Assembly (NCBI RefSeq): GCF_002240355.1
Contig: NZ_CP016353.1
Location: 4,565,001-4,629,000 of the forward strand
DNA: 64,000 nt
Reading direction: 5' to 3'
Source: Prauserella marina
Lineage (GTDB): Bacteria; Actinomycetota; Actinomycetes; Mycobacteriales; Pseudonocardiaceae
Part shown: one piece after another, positions 1 to 17,797 of the stretch
Layout: each line of letters opens with the position of its first letter
How positions within the stretch are numbered: the first letter of the stretch is position 1
Program-made: the position numbers and the translations under genes
The notes under the pieces: generated by a model
The model's database searches: none
What the model was told of the DNA's origin: nothing
The model's input: only the letters and a program-made list of their open reading frames with translations

Positions 1-653
1 GCGTGCACCTGCGCGCCGTGCACCCTCCGAACGAGGTCGACTCCCGCGACGATGTTGCCCCACTGATCGGATCCACCGACCTGGAGCTTCACGCCGTGAC
101 GCGCGAACAGCTCGCGGTAGTCGGTCGCCTGCAACAGCATGTAGCTGAATTCCGTGTACGACATGCCATCGGTGTCGAGCCGCCTGCGGACGGTCTCCCT
201 CGCCAGCATCGTGTTGACCGAGAAGTGCTTGCCGACATCGCGCAGAAAGACGGGCACGGTCATCTGCCCGAGCCAGTCGAGGTTGTTGACCTCGACCGGC
301 GGCACGGACTCGTGATCGAAGTCGACGAATTTGGCGAGCTGACCTCGCAGGTTCTCCGCCCACTCCCGCACGGTCTCCTCGGAATTGAGAGTGCGCTCGC
401 CGACGTCGCGCGGGTCACCGATGAGGCCGGTGCCGCCACCTGCCAGCAACACGGGGCGGTGGCCCGCGTTCTGGAACCGCCGCAGCACGAGCATCTGGAC
501 GAGGTGACCCGCGTGCAGGCTCGGCGCGGTCGGATCGAATCCGATGTAGACCGCGATGGGACCGGAGTCCAGGTCACGACGCAGGACGTCGAGGTCGGTG
601 GACTGGGTGATCAGTCCTCGCCAGGTCAGCTCGTCAAGAATGTGCTCGCTCAC
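1..653 (-). CDS. tyrS: tyrosyl-tRNA synthetase, N-terminal part (truncated by window edge)
   Basis: Charges tRNA-Tyr with tyrosine in the cytosol. About 217 residues are present, starting from a GTG at 653 ([18 protein letters not shown]). The class I Rossmann fold is visible: [16 protein letters not shown] carries the HIGH-like motif as HAGH, and further on come [12 protein letters not shown] and the tyrosine-pocket segment [20 protein letters not shown] followed by SDQWGN. The KMSKS loop and the C-terminal S4 domain lie beyond the left edge. It sits 26 bases downstream of the alkyladenine glycosylase gene, the mycobacterial order argH-mpg-tyrS. Family assignment is secure; completeness of the gene cannot be judged. 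Confidence 0.95.
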   Translation of the reverse strand, partial: MSEHILDELTWRGLITQSTDLDVLRRDLDSGPIAVYIGFDPTAPSLHAGHLVQMLVLRRFQNAGHRPVLLAGGGTGLIGDPRDVGERTLNSEETVREWAENLRGQLAKFVDFDHESVPPVEVNNLDWLGQMTVPVFLRDVGKHFSVNTMLARETVRRRLDTDGMSYTEFSYMLLQATDYRELFARHGVKLQVGGSDQWGNIVAGVDLVRRVHGAQVH

Positions 654-679
654 GTCACCGATTTTCCCCCACCGGCTCC

Positions 680-1324
680 TCAGCGCTCGGCCCGGGGACG
701 GACCCTGCCTCCCCGGCGGTAGGTACTGACCGCGGGTGATCCGTCGATCCAAAACCGCCACGGGATGTCGATGGCCGCGGCGACGCCCACCCTCGGGCCG
801 GAACGGATCCGTTCGTCGGCGACGGATTCGCCGGCGAGCAGCCGGACCGAAGCCGACGAGTCGGTCAGGTCGATGCCGTTGTGCGCCCTGTCGAGACCGA
901 GCACCGAGGTCAGTACCGCGGGACCTTTCGCGACGTGCCCGTTGCCCCTCGCGGTAGGGCGCCGCTTTCTCGCCAGGTCGGCGCCCTCGACGACCTCACC
1001 CGCCCGCAGCAGCACCGCGCCGGGCTGTCCGTCGGAGAGCCCGACGACGTTGGCGCAGAAGTGCATGCCGTACACGAAATAGACGTACAGGTGCCCTGCC
1101 GGACCCCACATGACGTCGTTACGCGGAGTCCGGCCCCGATAGCAGTGCGAAGCGGGGTCGTCGAGCCCCCGGTACGCCTCGACCTCGGCGAGCCGGAGTC
1201 GCACGATCCCCTCAGGGGTACGCGACTCCAGCACGCCGCCGAGCAGCTTCCTTGCCAGATCGACGGGGTCGATGGCGAGCTCTTCGCGCGCCATCACCCG
1301 CTCATCCTGAGCGTCCCGCTCCAC
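680..1324 (-). CDS. mpg: DNA-3-methyladenine glycosylase (AAG/MPG family)
   Basis: Monofunctional base-excision-repair glycosylase that removes 3-methyladenine and other alkylated purines. The 214-residue product has the family core: [20 protein letters not shown] holds the catalytic Glu and the intercalating region, then [21 protein letters not shown]. About 200 residues is normal for bacterial AAG proteins. An internal ATG (MAREEL, residue 11) is an alternative start. The gene lies between argH (33 bases upstream) and tyrS, all on the same strand, so it may be read through from the arg operon. The call is firm; substrate range is not visible from sequence. Confidence 0.93.
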   Translation of the reverse strand: MERDAQDERVMAREELAIDPVDLARKLLGGVLESRTPEGIVRLRLAEVEAYRGLDDPASHCYRGRTPRNDVMWGPAGHLYVYFVYGMHFCANVVGLSDGQPGAVLLRAGEVVEGADLARKRRPTARGNGHVAKGPAVLTSVLGLDRAHNGIDLTDSSASVRLLAGESVADERIRSGPRVGVAAAIDIPWRFWIDGSPAVSTYRRGGRVRPRAER

Positions 1325-1356
1325 GGTTCCCCCTCACCAGCAGTTACTGGCTCAGG

Positions 1357-4059
<2,703 letters not shown>

Positions 4060-4067
<8 letters not shown>

Positions 4068-4578
4068 GATTGTTCTCCTCACTACCGTATACGTCCGAAG
4101 TAGACGATCGCTGCGCCAGCGCGGCGAAGCGTTCAGCCAGTTCCTTGCCCGACAGCGGTTCCCTGGCAATAACCGCCACCGTGTCGTCGCCCGCGATGGA
4201 TCCGACGACCTCCTCCAACGCCGCTCTGTCGATCGCGCTGGCCAGGAACTGCGCCGCTCCCGGTGGGGTGCGCAGCACCATCAGGTTGCCAGAGGCATCC
4301 ACCGAGACCAGCAGTTCGGCCAGCAGTCGCGACAGCCGGGACGTGCCACCCTGCACACCGCGCACCGGGCTGCCGTCCTCGGGGATGACATACACCGGAG
4401 CGCCGGAGTCCGCTCCCCGCAGCTTGACGGCACCGAGCTCGTCGAGGTCTCTCGACAAGGTAGCCTGCGTGACCTCGATGCCCTCGGCGGCCAGCAGTTT
4501 GGCCAGCTCGGTCTGGCTGCGAACCGCCATTGTGGACACCAGCTCGGTGATCCTGGCCTGCCTCGCCGCCCTGCTCAT
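4060..4578 (-). CDS. argR: arginine repressor ArgR
   Basis: Hexameric, arginine-responsive DNA-binding protein that represses arginine genes. The 172-residue product has the N-terminal winged helix ([18 protein letters not shown], with recognition segment [18 protein letters not shown]) and the C-terminal arginine-binding and oligomerisation domain ending in [17 protein letters not shown]. It lies inside the pathway it controls, between argF (28 bases) and argG (8-base overlap), so it is probably autoregulated through the argC promoter. The likely operator is the palindrome at 9833-9850. Confidence 0.96.
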
Positions 4579-4606
4579 GCCCGGTCACCCGCAGCCAAGA
4601 CGTGCC

Positions 4607-6730
<2,124 letters not shown>

Positions 6731-6734
<4 letters not shown>

Positions 6735-7656
6735 TCACCCCCGTCCGCAGGCAGGACCATCGTTCCGATGCCCCGCGACGTGAACACTTCGAGCAACACC
6801 GAATGCGCGATCCTGCCGTCGATGACGTGTGCCCTGCGGACTCCGCCCTCGATCGCCCTCAGGCAAGCCTCCATCTTCGGGATCATCCCGCTGGCGAGAC
6901 TGGGCAGCAGCCGCGCGAGCCGGTCCACCTCGATGCGGTCGACAAGTGAGGAGCGGTCCGGCCAGTTCGCGTAAAGCCCCTCGACGTCGGTGAGCACGAC
7001 GAGCTTCTCCGCGCCGAGCGCGGCGGCGAGCGCCCCAGCCGCCGTGTCGGCGTTGACGTTGTGCGTGACACCGTCCACATCGGGCGCCACGGTCGACACG
7101 ACCGGAATCCGGCCCGCGTTGACGATGTCGAGCACGGCGTCGGGGTTGACGGAGGCGACCTCACCGACCAGGCCGATGTCGACCGCTTCCCCGTCGACCG
7201 TGGCCTGCTTGCGCTCCGCCGTGAACAGCCGCGCGTCCTCGCCCGAGATCCCCACCGCGTAGGGACCGTGCGCGTTGATCAGCCCGACGAGTTCCCTGCT
7301 GACCTGGCCGACGAGCACCATCCTGACGATGTCCATCGTCTCCGGAGTCGTCACCCGGAGGCCGCCCCTGAACTCGCCCTCGATGCCGAGCTTGCCGAGC
7401 ATCGAGGTGATCTGCGGGCCACCGCCGTGCACGACCACCGGGCGCAGGCCGGCGAGCCGCAGGAACACCATGTCCTCGGCGAACGCTCGCTTGAGATCGT
7501 CGTCGATCATGGCGTTGCCGCCGTATTTAATGACGACGGTCGCGCCGTGAAACCGTTGCAGCCACGGCAAAGCCTCGATCAGCACGCCCGCCTTCTCGGC
7601 GGCGGCGGCCAGCCGGTCGTCCGCCGCGACCAGCGATTCGGTCGATCCGGTGCCGC

Positions 7657-7660
<4 letters not shown>
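6731..7660 (-). CDS. argB: acetylglutamate kinase
   Basis: Phosphorylates N-acetylglutamate, usually the arginine feedback-controlled step. Start chosen at ATG 7660 ([16 protein letters not shown]), which overlaps the argJ stop as ATGA; this gives 309 residues. A longer reading to 7933 is only argJ sequence in another frame. Amino-acid-kinase motifs are present: [12 protein letters not shown] near residues 45-56, [10 protein letters not shown], and the C-terminal [12 protein letters not shown] and [13 protein letters not shown] segments. The charged N-terminal extension of about 25 residues resembles arginine-sensitive forms; that is inference. Confidence 0.96.
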
Positions 7661-10675
<3,015 letters not shown>

Positions 10676-10676
<1 letters not shown>

Positions 10677-10705
10677 CGACCGCCCGCCAACTGGCGGGCG
10701 GTCGC
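10676..10705. terminator. bidirectional hairpin terminator between alkD-like gene and pheT
   Basis: Arms 10676-10688 and 10693-10705 pair perfectly (13 bp, GCGACCGCCCGCC and its complement) around the loop AACT. The hairpin begins on the last base of the alkD-like stop codon and lies 16 bases beyond the pheT stop, so it can end transcription from both convergent genes. There is no poly-T run, as usual in actinomycetes. Confidence 0.85.
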
Positions 10706-10720
10706 CTACCGGAGTCTCGA

Positions 10721-13326
10721 TCAGCCGCGCAACACGGCGCCGAAACGAGCCGCCGCCTCGGCCACAGCCGCGTCGCGAGCCGCGGTCGCCTCGTCGACGG
10801 TCAGCGTGCGGTCCGCGGCACGGAACCTGAGCTTGTAGGCGAGCGAACGCTTGCCCTCGCCCGCCTGCTCACCGGTGTAGACGTCGAACAGCGTCACGTC
10901 CTCGACCAGTTCGCCCGCGCTGTCCCTGAGCACGGCGGCCAGCTCGGCCGAAGGCACCGAATCGTCGACGACCAGCGCGACGTCGAGCAACACGGGAGGG
11001 AACGGAGAGATCGACGGCGCCGGCCGCTCGTCGCTCAGCGGAATCGCGTCGAGATCCAGCTCGACGGCCGCCGTGCGCTTCGGAAGTCCGAGCTTGTCGA
11101 CGACCTTGGGGTGCAGCTCGCCCGCGTAACCCACCGGCACGTCACCGGCGAACAGTTCGGCGCACCTGCCGGGGTGCCACGGCGGACGTTCCGCCGCCAC
11201 CGCCCGCAGCTCGACGCCCGCCGCCGCCGCGACGATGCGCGCGGCCTGGATGGCGTCAGCCCAGCTCGCCTGCTCACCGTCACCCCACCAGCCCTGCCGG
11301 ACGCGGTGCCCGGTCAGCACGGCGGCCACGTGCAACGGCTGCCCGGGAACCGACCGCTCCAGCTCGGCGAGTTCGGCCTCGCCCGGCCGTCCTTCGACGC
11401 CGGGATCGGGGACCGCGACGGGGTTCTCGTCGGGAAGTACGACCTGCCCGATGTGGTACAGGCCGAGATCGCGCAGGCCCCTGGAAAGGTTGCGCTGCAC
11501 CGTGTCGAGCAGGCCGGGCAGCAACGATGTCGTGAGCTGGTTCTTGTCCGACTCCAGCGGGTTCAGAACCGTGAGCCCGCGCCTGCGGGCGTCGTCGGCC
11601 GCGAGACCGAAGTCGTCCCACACCTCCGGGGAGACGAACGGGAACGGCAGCACCTCGACATACCCAGCCTCGGCGAGTGCCCTCGACACGGTGCGCTTGC
11701 GGCGCTGCGCCTCGGTGAGCCCACGACCCGCCGCCGCGGGCGGCATGATCGAGGGGATGCTGTCGTAACCCTCCAGCCGCAGCACCTCCTCCACGAGGTC
11801 GGCGGGCTGGGCGAGGTCACCACGCCAGCTCGGCGGGACCGCGTTGACGAGCGCGACACCCTCGTCGCTGGTGCTGATGTCGACCTTGCAGCCGATCTGG
11901 GTGAGCCAGCGCACCGTGACGCCCCGCTCGTAGCGCACGCCCGCGACCTGGTCGGGCAGGCTGATCGGCATGGTGATCGCGGGCATCGGCTCGACGTGTC
12001 CCTCGTCGGTCCTGCCAGGGAGGATGTTGCCTTCGCCGTACTGGCGCAGCAGCCGGGCGGCCCGCTCCACCGCGACCGCGCACAGCGCGGGATCGGTGTA
12101 GCGCTCGAACCGCTTGGCCGCCTCGGAGAACAGCTTGTGCCGCCGCGCGGTCCTGCTGATCGAGGCCGGATCCCAGTGCGCGGCTTCGAGCAGCACATCC
12201 GTGCTGTCCTCGCTGATCTCGGTGCTCGCACCGCCCATCGTTCCGGCGAGGGAGACCACGCCGCTGTCGTCGGCGATCACGACGTCGTCGGGATCGAGCG
12301 CCCGCTTGACGTCGTCGAGGGTGGTGAGGTGCTCGCCCTGCTTCGCCCTGCGCACGACGAGATCGCCCTTGACGGATCCCGTGTCGAAAGCGTGCAGCGG
12401 GTGGCCGAGTTCGAGCATCACGTAGTTGGTGACGTCGACGGCCAGCGAAATCGACCGCATTCCCGACAGCAGCAGCCGCCGGCGCATCCACCACGGCGTC
12501 GGCGCACCCGCGTCGAGACCGGTGACCCTGCGCAGCACGAACCGCCCGCACCCCTCGGGGTCCTCGATGCGCACCGGCCACGCGTCCTCGTCTGCCGCCG
12601 GAACCTCGACCCTCGCGGGGTCGCCGAAGGGCGCGCCGAGCGCGCAGGACAGCTCGCGGGCGAGGCCCCTGATCGACAGCGCGTAGCCACGGTCCGGTGT
12701 CGGAGCCAGCTCAAGGATCGTGTCGGCGAGATCGAGCACGTTCCTCGCGTCGTCACCGGGGCTCGCGGTTCCCGAGGGAAGCACGAGAATGCCGGTGTGG
12801 TCGTCGCCGAGGCCGAGTTCGCGGGCCGAGCAGATCATGCCCTCGCTGACCCTGCCGTAGGTCTTGCGAGCCGAGATCTCGAAACCGCCCGGCAGGACCG
12901 CGCCCGGCAGGGCGACCACGACGAGATCGCCCTCGGCGAAGTTCGAGGCTCCGCAGATGATCCGGTTGGTCCTCGGCAGATTCGGATCGTTCTCGGAGTC
13001 GTACTCCTCGTCCGTTCCGTCATCGGCACCGTCGGCTCCGGCGGCGTTGCCCCCTGGCTCGGTTCCCTCGGAGTCGGCGGAGCCGGGGTTCTCGGTCCGC
13101 CCGGCGTCACCGACGTCGACCTTGCAGTACCGGATGGGCTTCTTGAACTCGGTCAGTTCCTCGACCTCGACGACCCTGCCGGTGATGAGGGGGCCGGTGA
13201 CCTCCTCAAGCGCCGCGACGTCCTCGACCTCGATGCCGATGCGCACGAAGGCATCGACCAACGTGTCCACCGTGACGTCGTCGCCCAGCTCAAGGTGCTC
13301 CTTCAGCCAGCTTACGGGGACTCGCA

Positions 13327-13327
<1 letters not shown>
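10721..13327 (-). CDS. pheT: phenylalanyl-tRNA synthetase beta subunit
   Basis: Beta subunit of the alpha2-beta2 enzyme; holds the tRNA-binding EMAPII-like domain, the B3/B4 editing domain, B5 and the C-terminal anticodon-binding domain. The 868-residue protein starts at GTG 13327 (MRVPVSWLKEHLEL), sharing one base with the pheS stop. Recognisable parts: ICGASNFAEGDLVVVALPGA (tRNA-binding fold), YVMLELGHPLHAFD (B3/B4), GYDSIPSIMPPA and LLDVALVVDD near the C terminus. An acidic, low-complexity insert of about 40 residues (about 75-118) splits the tRNA-binding fold just before ICGASNF. Confidence 0.97.
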
Positions 13328-14475
<1,148 letters not shown>

Positions 14476-14503
14476 CTATGTGACCGGTATCGGTCACCCC
14501 GGG

Positions 14504-15280
14504 TCAGGGCCGGTTCCGCAACGCGCTCGCGTAAAGGCAGACGGCAGCCGCCGTCGCCAGGTTGAGGCTCTCGGCCTTGCCGTAGATCGGAACGCGAACG
14601 GCCTGGTCGGCCGCGGCGAGCACCGTTTCGGGGAGCCCGTGCGCCTCGTTGCCGAACAACCACGCGGTCGGCTCCGTCAGCCCGGCCGCCGAGTCGAGGT
14701 CCGCGTCCGCGTAGCCGTGCGCGGCGACGGTCCGCAGGCCGGCCGCCTCGCACGCGGCGAGCGCCGAGGACACGTCCCTTTCGACAGCGACGGGGAGATG
14801 GAACACGCTGCCGGTCGAGGCCCTGACGCATTTGCCGTTGTGCACGTCGACCGACTCGCCCGCGAAGATCACCGCGTCGGCTCCCGCCGCGTCGGCGACC
14901 CGCAGCACGCTGCCCGCGTTACCGGGATCGGCGACCCCGACGAGCACGGCGACCAGCTTCGGCTTTCCTGCCAGCGCCGTCGCGGGGGACACGCTGACCG
15001 TGTCGCACACGGCGACGATGCCCTGCGGGGTCCTCGTCTCCGACAACAGTTCGGCCGCCCGCTGGTTGATCAACGAGACGGCCGAGGCACCCGCGAGCAG
15101 GTCTGCGTGCCTGGTGGCCGCGGCCTCGGTGACGAACAGCTCGTGAACGTGACCGTGGCGCAGGGCCTCCTTGACGGCTTGGGCGCCCTCGGCGAGGAAC
15201 CGTCCCGACTCCTGCCTGCCGCTCCGGGTCGTCAGCCGTCTCGCAGCAACGACCCGGGGTGTCTTGTGTGTGAACACCAA
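14504..15280 (-). CDS. SpoU/TrmH-family RNA 2'-O-methyltransferase
   Basis: SAM-dependent 2'-O-ribose methyltransferase with a trefoil-knot (SPOUT) fold, likely acting on 23S rRNA. The 258-residue protein has an N-terminal substrate-binding domain (GRFLAEGAQAVKEALRHG) and the three SpoU motifs: VLVGVADPGNAGSVLRVADA, WLFGNEAHGLPETV and PIYGKAESLNLATAAAVCLY. Mycobacterial genomes have tsnR-like paralogues at this spot between rplT and pheS. It resembles RlmB and thiostrepton-resistance methyltransferases; the target nucleotide cannot be set from sequence. It lies 29 bases downstream of rplT on the same strand. Confidence 0.9.
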   Translation of the reverse strand: MVFTHKTPRVVAARRLTTRSGRQESGRFLAEGAQAVKEALRHGHVHELFVTEAAATRHADLLAGASAVSLINQRAAELLSETRTPQGIVAVCDTVSVSPATALAGKPKLVAVLVGVADPGNAGSVLRVADAAGADAVIFAGESVDVHNGKCVRASTGSVFHLPVAVERDVSSALAACEAAGLRTVAAHGYADADLDSAAGLTEPTAWLFGNEAHGLPETVLAAADQAVRVPIYGKAESLNLATAAAVCLYASALRNRP

Positions 15281-15309
15281 GACGTCCCCGGGTCGGTTGT
15301 CGCCGGCGA

Positions 15310-15684
15310 TCAGGCCGGCTTCTGCTCTGTGTTGATGTTCTGCTTCGCGACCTCGGCCAGCGAAGCGAACGCCGCGGGGTCGTTCACGGCCAACTCGGCG
15401 AGGATCTTGCGGTCGACCTCGACACCAGCGGCCTTGAGGCCCTGGATGAACCGGTTGTACGTGACGCCGTTCTGCCGGGCTGCCGCGTTGATCCGGGTGA
15501 TCCAGAGCTGACGGAAGTCACCCTTGCGGGCACGGCGGTCCCGGTAGGCGTAGTTGAGCGAATGGAGCGTCTGCTCCTTGGCCTTGCGGTAGAGCCGCGA
15601 ACGCTGACCGCGGTAGCCGCTGGCCAGTTCGAGAGTTGCGCGACGCTTCTTCTGGGCGTTCACCGCCCGCTTGACGCGTGCCAC
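15310..15684 (-). CDS. rplT: 50S ribosomal protein L20
   Basis: Essential large-subunit assembly protein; in several bacteria it represses its own operon. The 124 residues show the family features: [15 protein letters not shown] at the start, the [20 protein letters not shown] helix and the [18 protein letters not shown] core. It has a slightly longer, unstructured tail (NINTEQKPA). It is the third gene of infC-rpmI-rplT, 70 bases after rpmI. Confidence 0.98.
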   Translation of the reverse strand: MARVKRAVNAQKKRRATLELASGYRGQRSRLYRKAKEQTLHSLNYAYRDRRARKGDFRQLWITRINAAARQNGVTYNRFIQGLKAAGVEVDRKILAELAVNDPAAFASLAEVAKQNINTEQKPA

Positions 15685-15754
15685 GGGTCCATCCTGTCGA
15701 TTCGGGGGGCGCGGCGGGTGCGCCCCTGGTGGTTAGGGCAAGTTCTGCTGAAGG

Positions 15755-15949
15755 TCAGCGACCCAGCAGCCGCTTCACGCGGCTGACGTCGGCGGCGGCG
15801 ACCTCGGTGGTCCCCTCCAGCCTGCGGGTCACCCTGCTGGACTTCTTCTCCATCAGGTGGCGACGGCCTGCCTTCTGGCGGCGGATCTTGCCGGTGCCCG
15901 TGACGCGGACGCGCTTGGACATCCCGCTGTGAGTCTTGTTCTTCGGCAT
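15755..15949 (-). CDS. rpmI: 50S ribosomal protein L35
   Basis: Small basic large-subunit protein of 64 residues, the usual length. It begins [20 protein letters not shown], the family signature, followed by the [18 protein letters not shown] basic core. Located between infC (74 bases upstream) and rplT, the near-universal order. Confidence 0.98.
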   Translation of the reverse strand: MPKNKTHSGMSKRVRVTGTGKIRRQKAGRRHLMEKKSSRVTRRLEGTTEVAAADVSRVKRLLGR

Positions 15950-16023
15950 TACTTCTCTCTTTCAGACGGCAGCACACCGGGATTCGGTGTGCTGCTGTTC
16001 GTCCTGCCGGCCTGCGGCGGCCG

Positions 16024-16584
16024 TCACGACTCGGCGTTCTCGGCTTCTTTCGCCGTCTTCGACTTTGCCTTCGCGTTCTTGTGCGGCGCCAACACCATGA
16101 TCATGTTGCGGCCGTCCTGCTTGGCCGACGCCTCGATGAAGCCGAGTTCGGCGACATCGTCGGCAAGCTTCTGCAGCAGCCGGAATCCCAGCTCTGGCCT
16201 CGACTGCTCACGTCCCCGGAACATGATCGTCACCTTGACCTTGTTGCCAGCGGCGAGGAAGCGGGACACGTGGCCCTTCTTCGTCTCGTAGTCATGCTGG
16301 TCGATCTTGGGACGGAGCTTCTGTTCCTTGATGACGGTGAGCTGCTGATTACGGCGGGACTCACGGGCCTTCTGGGCGCTCTCGTACTTGAACTTGCCGA
16401 AGTCCATGAGCTTGGCCACAGGCGGGCGTGCTTGCGGGGCTACCTCGACTAGGTCGAGGTCGGCCTCCTGGGCGAGCCTCAGCGCGTCCTCGATACGGAC
16501 GATGCCGACCTGCTCACCGTTCGGTCCCACAAGGCGAACCTCGGGGACGCGGATGCGCTCATTGATGCGCGTCTCGGAGCTGAT
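16024..16584 (-). CDS. infC: translation initiation factor IF-3 (probable ATC start)
   Basis: Binds the 30S subunit, blocks premature 50S joining and checks the start codon and initiator tRNA. The coding region matches IF-3 from [18 protein letters not shown] onward, with the linker [16 protein letters not shown] and the C-terminal domain motif [15 protein letters not shown]. No ATG or GTG fits the N terminus. A perfect AAGGAGG (16589-16595) lies 4 bases upstream of an ATC codon at 16584, giving 186 residues beginning with Met-Ser-Ser-Glu. ATT/ATC starts are known for infC and allow IF-3 to limit its own synthesis. A TTG at 16602 is an alternative but has no ribosome site. First gene of the infC-rpmI-rplT operon. 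Confidence 0.95.
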   Translation of the reverse strand: MSSETRINERIRVPEVRLVGPNGEQVGIVRIEDALRLAQEADLDLVEVAPQARPPVAKLMDFGKFKYESAQKARESRRNQQLTVIKEQKLRPKIDQHDYETKKGHVSRFLAAGNKVKVTIMFRGREQSRPELGFRLLQKLADDVAELGFIEASAKQDGRNMIMVLAPHKNAKAKSKTAKEAENAES

Positions 16585-16640
16585 GGGGCCTCCTTGGTCC
16601 AAATGTCGCTGTTCTCATCGACCTGGTGCCCACATACCAC

Positions 16641-16727
16641 GGGCCCCGGCACAAGTACTGTCCGTACAAGTGTGCGGGGCCCTCAATCCGATCGAAACCC
16701 GACAGTTCGTGATCGAACCCTGTCGGG
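16641..16727 (-). promoter_or_regulatory. structured 5' leader of infC with two strong hairpins
   Basis: The roughly 300-base gap between infC and the divergent DUF1844 gene holds no ORF that looks real. On the minus strand it contains a hairpin at 16698-16727 (CCCGACA pairing with TGTCGGG, plus an inner GTTCG/CGAAC stem) and a second at 16641-16682 (GGGCCCCG pairing with CGGGGCCC around a partly paired core). The second ends about 56 bases before the ATC start. Leaders of infC-rpmI-rplT operons are often autoregulated; whether this is an attenuator or a protein-binding leader is inference. Confidence 0.5.
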
Positions 16728-16887
16728 TGCTCCGGCGCGGCCGAGATGACTACTGCCATTTCGGTCGTCCGGGACCGGACCCGGCCACCTGATGCGAGGT
16801 TGTGCTTGCGGTGACTCGGGTGGGAGCGGGGCTCCACTTGCCGCCCCGATCGCTCGGGGACTGGTCGCACGTGGAAGGGTACCAGAC

Positions 16888-17283
16888 GTGCACAACGACC
16901 CTCTCAACGCCGCCGAACCAGGCGAAAATTCCCAAGGCAACGCCGGAGCCGAGAACGGGCAGGACGTCCGCGAACTGGAGGACATCCCCAGCGTCGAGGT
17001 CATCAGCAGGGCGGCCGTCATGCTGCTCTCGGCCGCGGCGGAACGACTCGGCCTCGCCGACGACGACCCGGACACCAGCCCGCGAAGGGACCTCGACGAG
17101 GCACGCAGGCTGATCACCGCGCTCGCGGGCCTCGTCACGGCCTCCGGCGAATATCTCGGCCTGCACGCCGCGCCGCTGCGGGACGGGCTCCAGTCGCTCC
17201 AGAAGGCATTCAAGGAGGCATCCGCCGTCCCCGACGAACCAGGCAAGGGACCCGGCGAGAAGTACACCGGCCCCGTCTACTAG
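16888..17283 (+). CDS. DUF1844 family protein
   Basis: Function unknown; short DUF1844 proteins are widely found beside infC in actinobacteria. I start at GTG 16888 (VHNDPLNAAEPG) behind GGAAGG, giving 131 residues; the longer reading from 16792 adds sequence unlike the family. The N-terminal 35 residues are low-complexity and acidic. The core, from VRELEDIPSVEVISRAAVML to LITALAGLVTASGEYLG, is helical, and the C terminus is GEKYTGPVY. It is transcribed divergently from infC. Confidence 0.8.
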   Translation: MHNDPLNAAEPGENSQGNAGAENGQDVRELEDIPSVEVISRAAVMLLSAAAERLGLADDDPDTSPRRDLDEARRLITALAGLVTASGEYLGLHAAPLRDGLQSLQKAFKEASAVPDEPGKGPGEKYTGPVY

Positions 17284-17301
17284 GACGTCAGGGCCTCACG
17301 G

Positions 17302-17682
17302 TCAGTCGTCGAGCACGGCCAGCGCGTCGATCTCGACGAGCAGTCCCTCCGGCAAGCCGACGTACACCGTCGTGCGGGCTGGCCGAGGTTCCAGCACCAG
17401 CGCGTTGTAGGTCTCGTTCAACTCGGCGAAGTGCGCGGTGTCGGTGAGATAGACCCGCATCATGACGACGTCGGCGAAGCTGGCGCCTGCCGCTTCGAGG
17501 ATCGCCTCGATGTTGGCGAACACCTGCCTCGTCTGTGCCGCGACCCCTTCGGGAACCCGCTTCGTCTCGGGATCCATGCCGACCTGGCCCGCGATCTGCA
17601 AGATGTTGCCCTTGCGCCTCGCCTGCGAATACGCGGCGACCGGCTCAGGTGCGTTCTCCGTACTGATCGCGACGTTCGTCAT
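17302..17682 (-). CDS. ridA: RidA/YjgF-family enamine/imine deaminase
   Basis: RidA proteins hydrolyse reactive enamine/imine intermediates such as 2-aminoacrylate, released by PLP dehydratases. Start at ATG 17682 (MTNVAISTENAP) with GGGAAGG upstream gives 126 residues, the family length. The core includes YSQARRKGNILQIAGQVGMD, QTRQVFANIEAILEAAGAS and the signature RPARTTVYVGLP with the substrate-binding Arg. It is divergent from a D-serine-deaminase-like PLP gene, whose expected by-product is exactly a RidA substrate. The exact RidA subgroup is not assigned. Confidence 0.9.
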   Translation of the reverse strand: MTNVAISTENAPEPVAAYSQARRKGNILQIAGQVGMDPETKRVPEGVAAQTRQVFANIEAILEAAGASFADVVMMRVYLTDTAHFAELNETYNALVLEPRPARTTVYVGLPEGLLVEIDALAVLDD

Positions 17683-17797
17683 GCGTTTCCCTTCCCTCAC
17701 GTCCGTCCACACTGGACAAACAAGGCGTTGACCCACCGACGGCGTGATGCTACACGTGGTTGATGCAGGTCACGCCACCCGCGACGCGGGCACTCTC

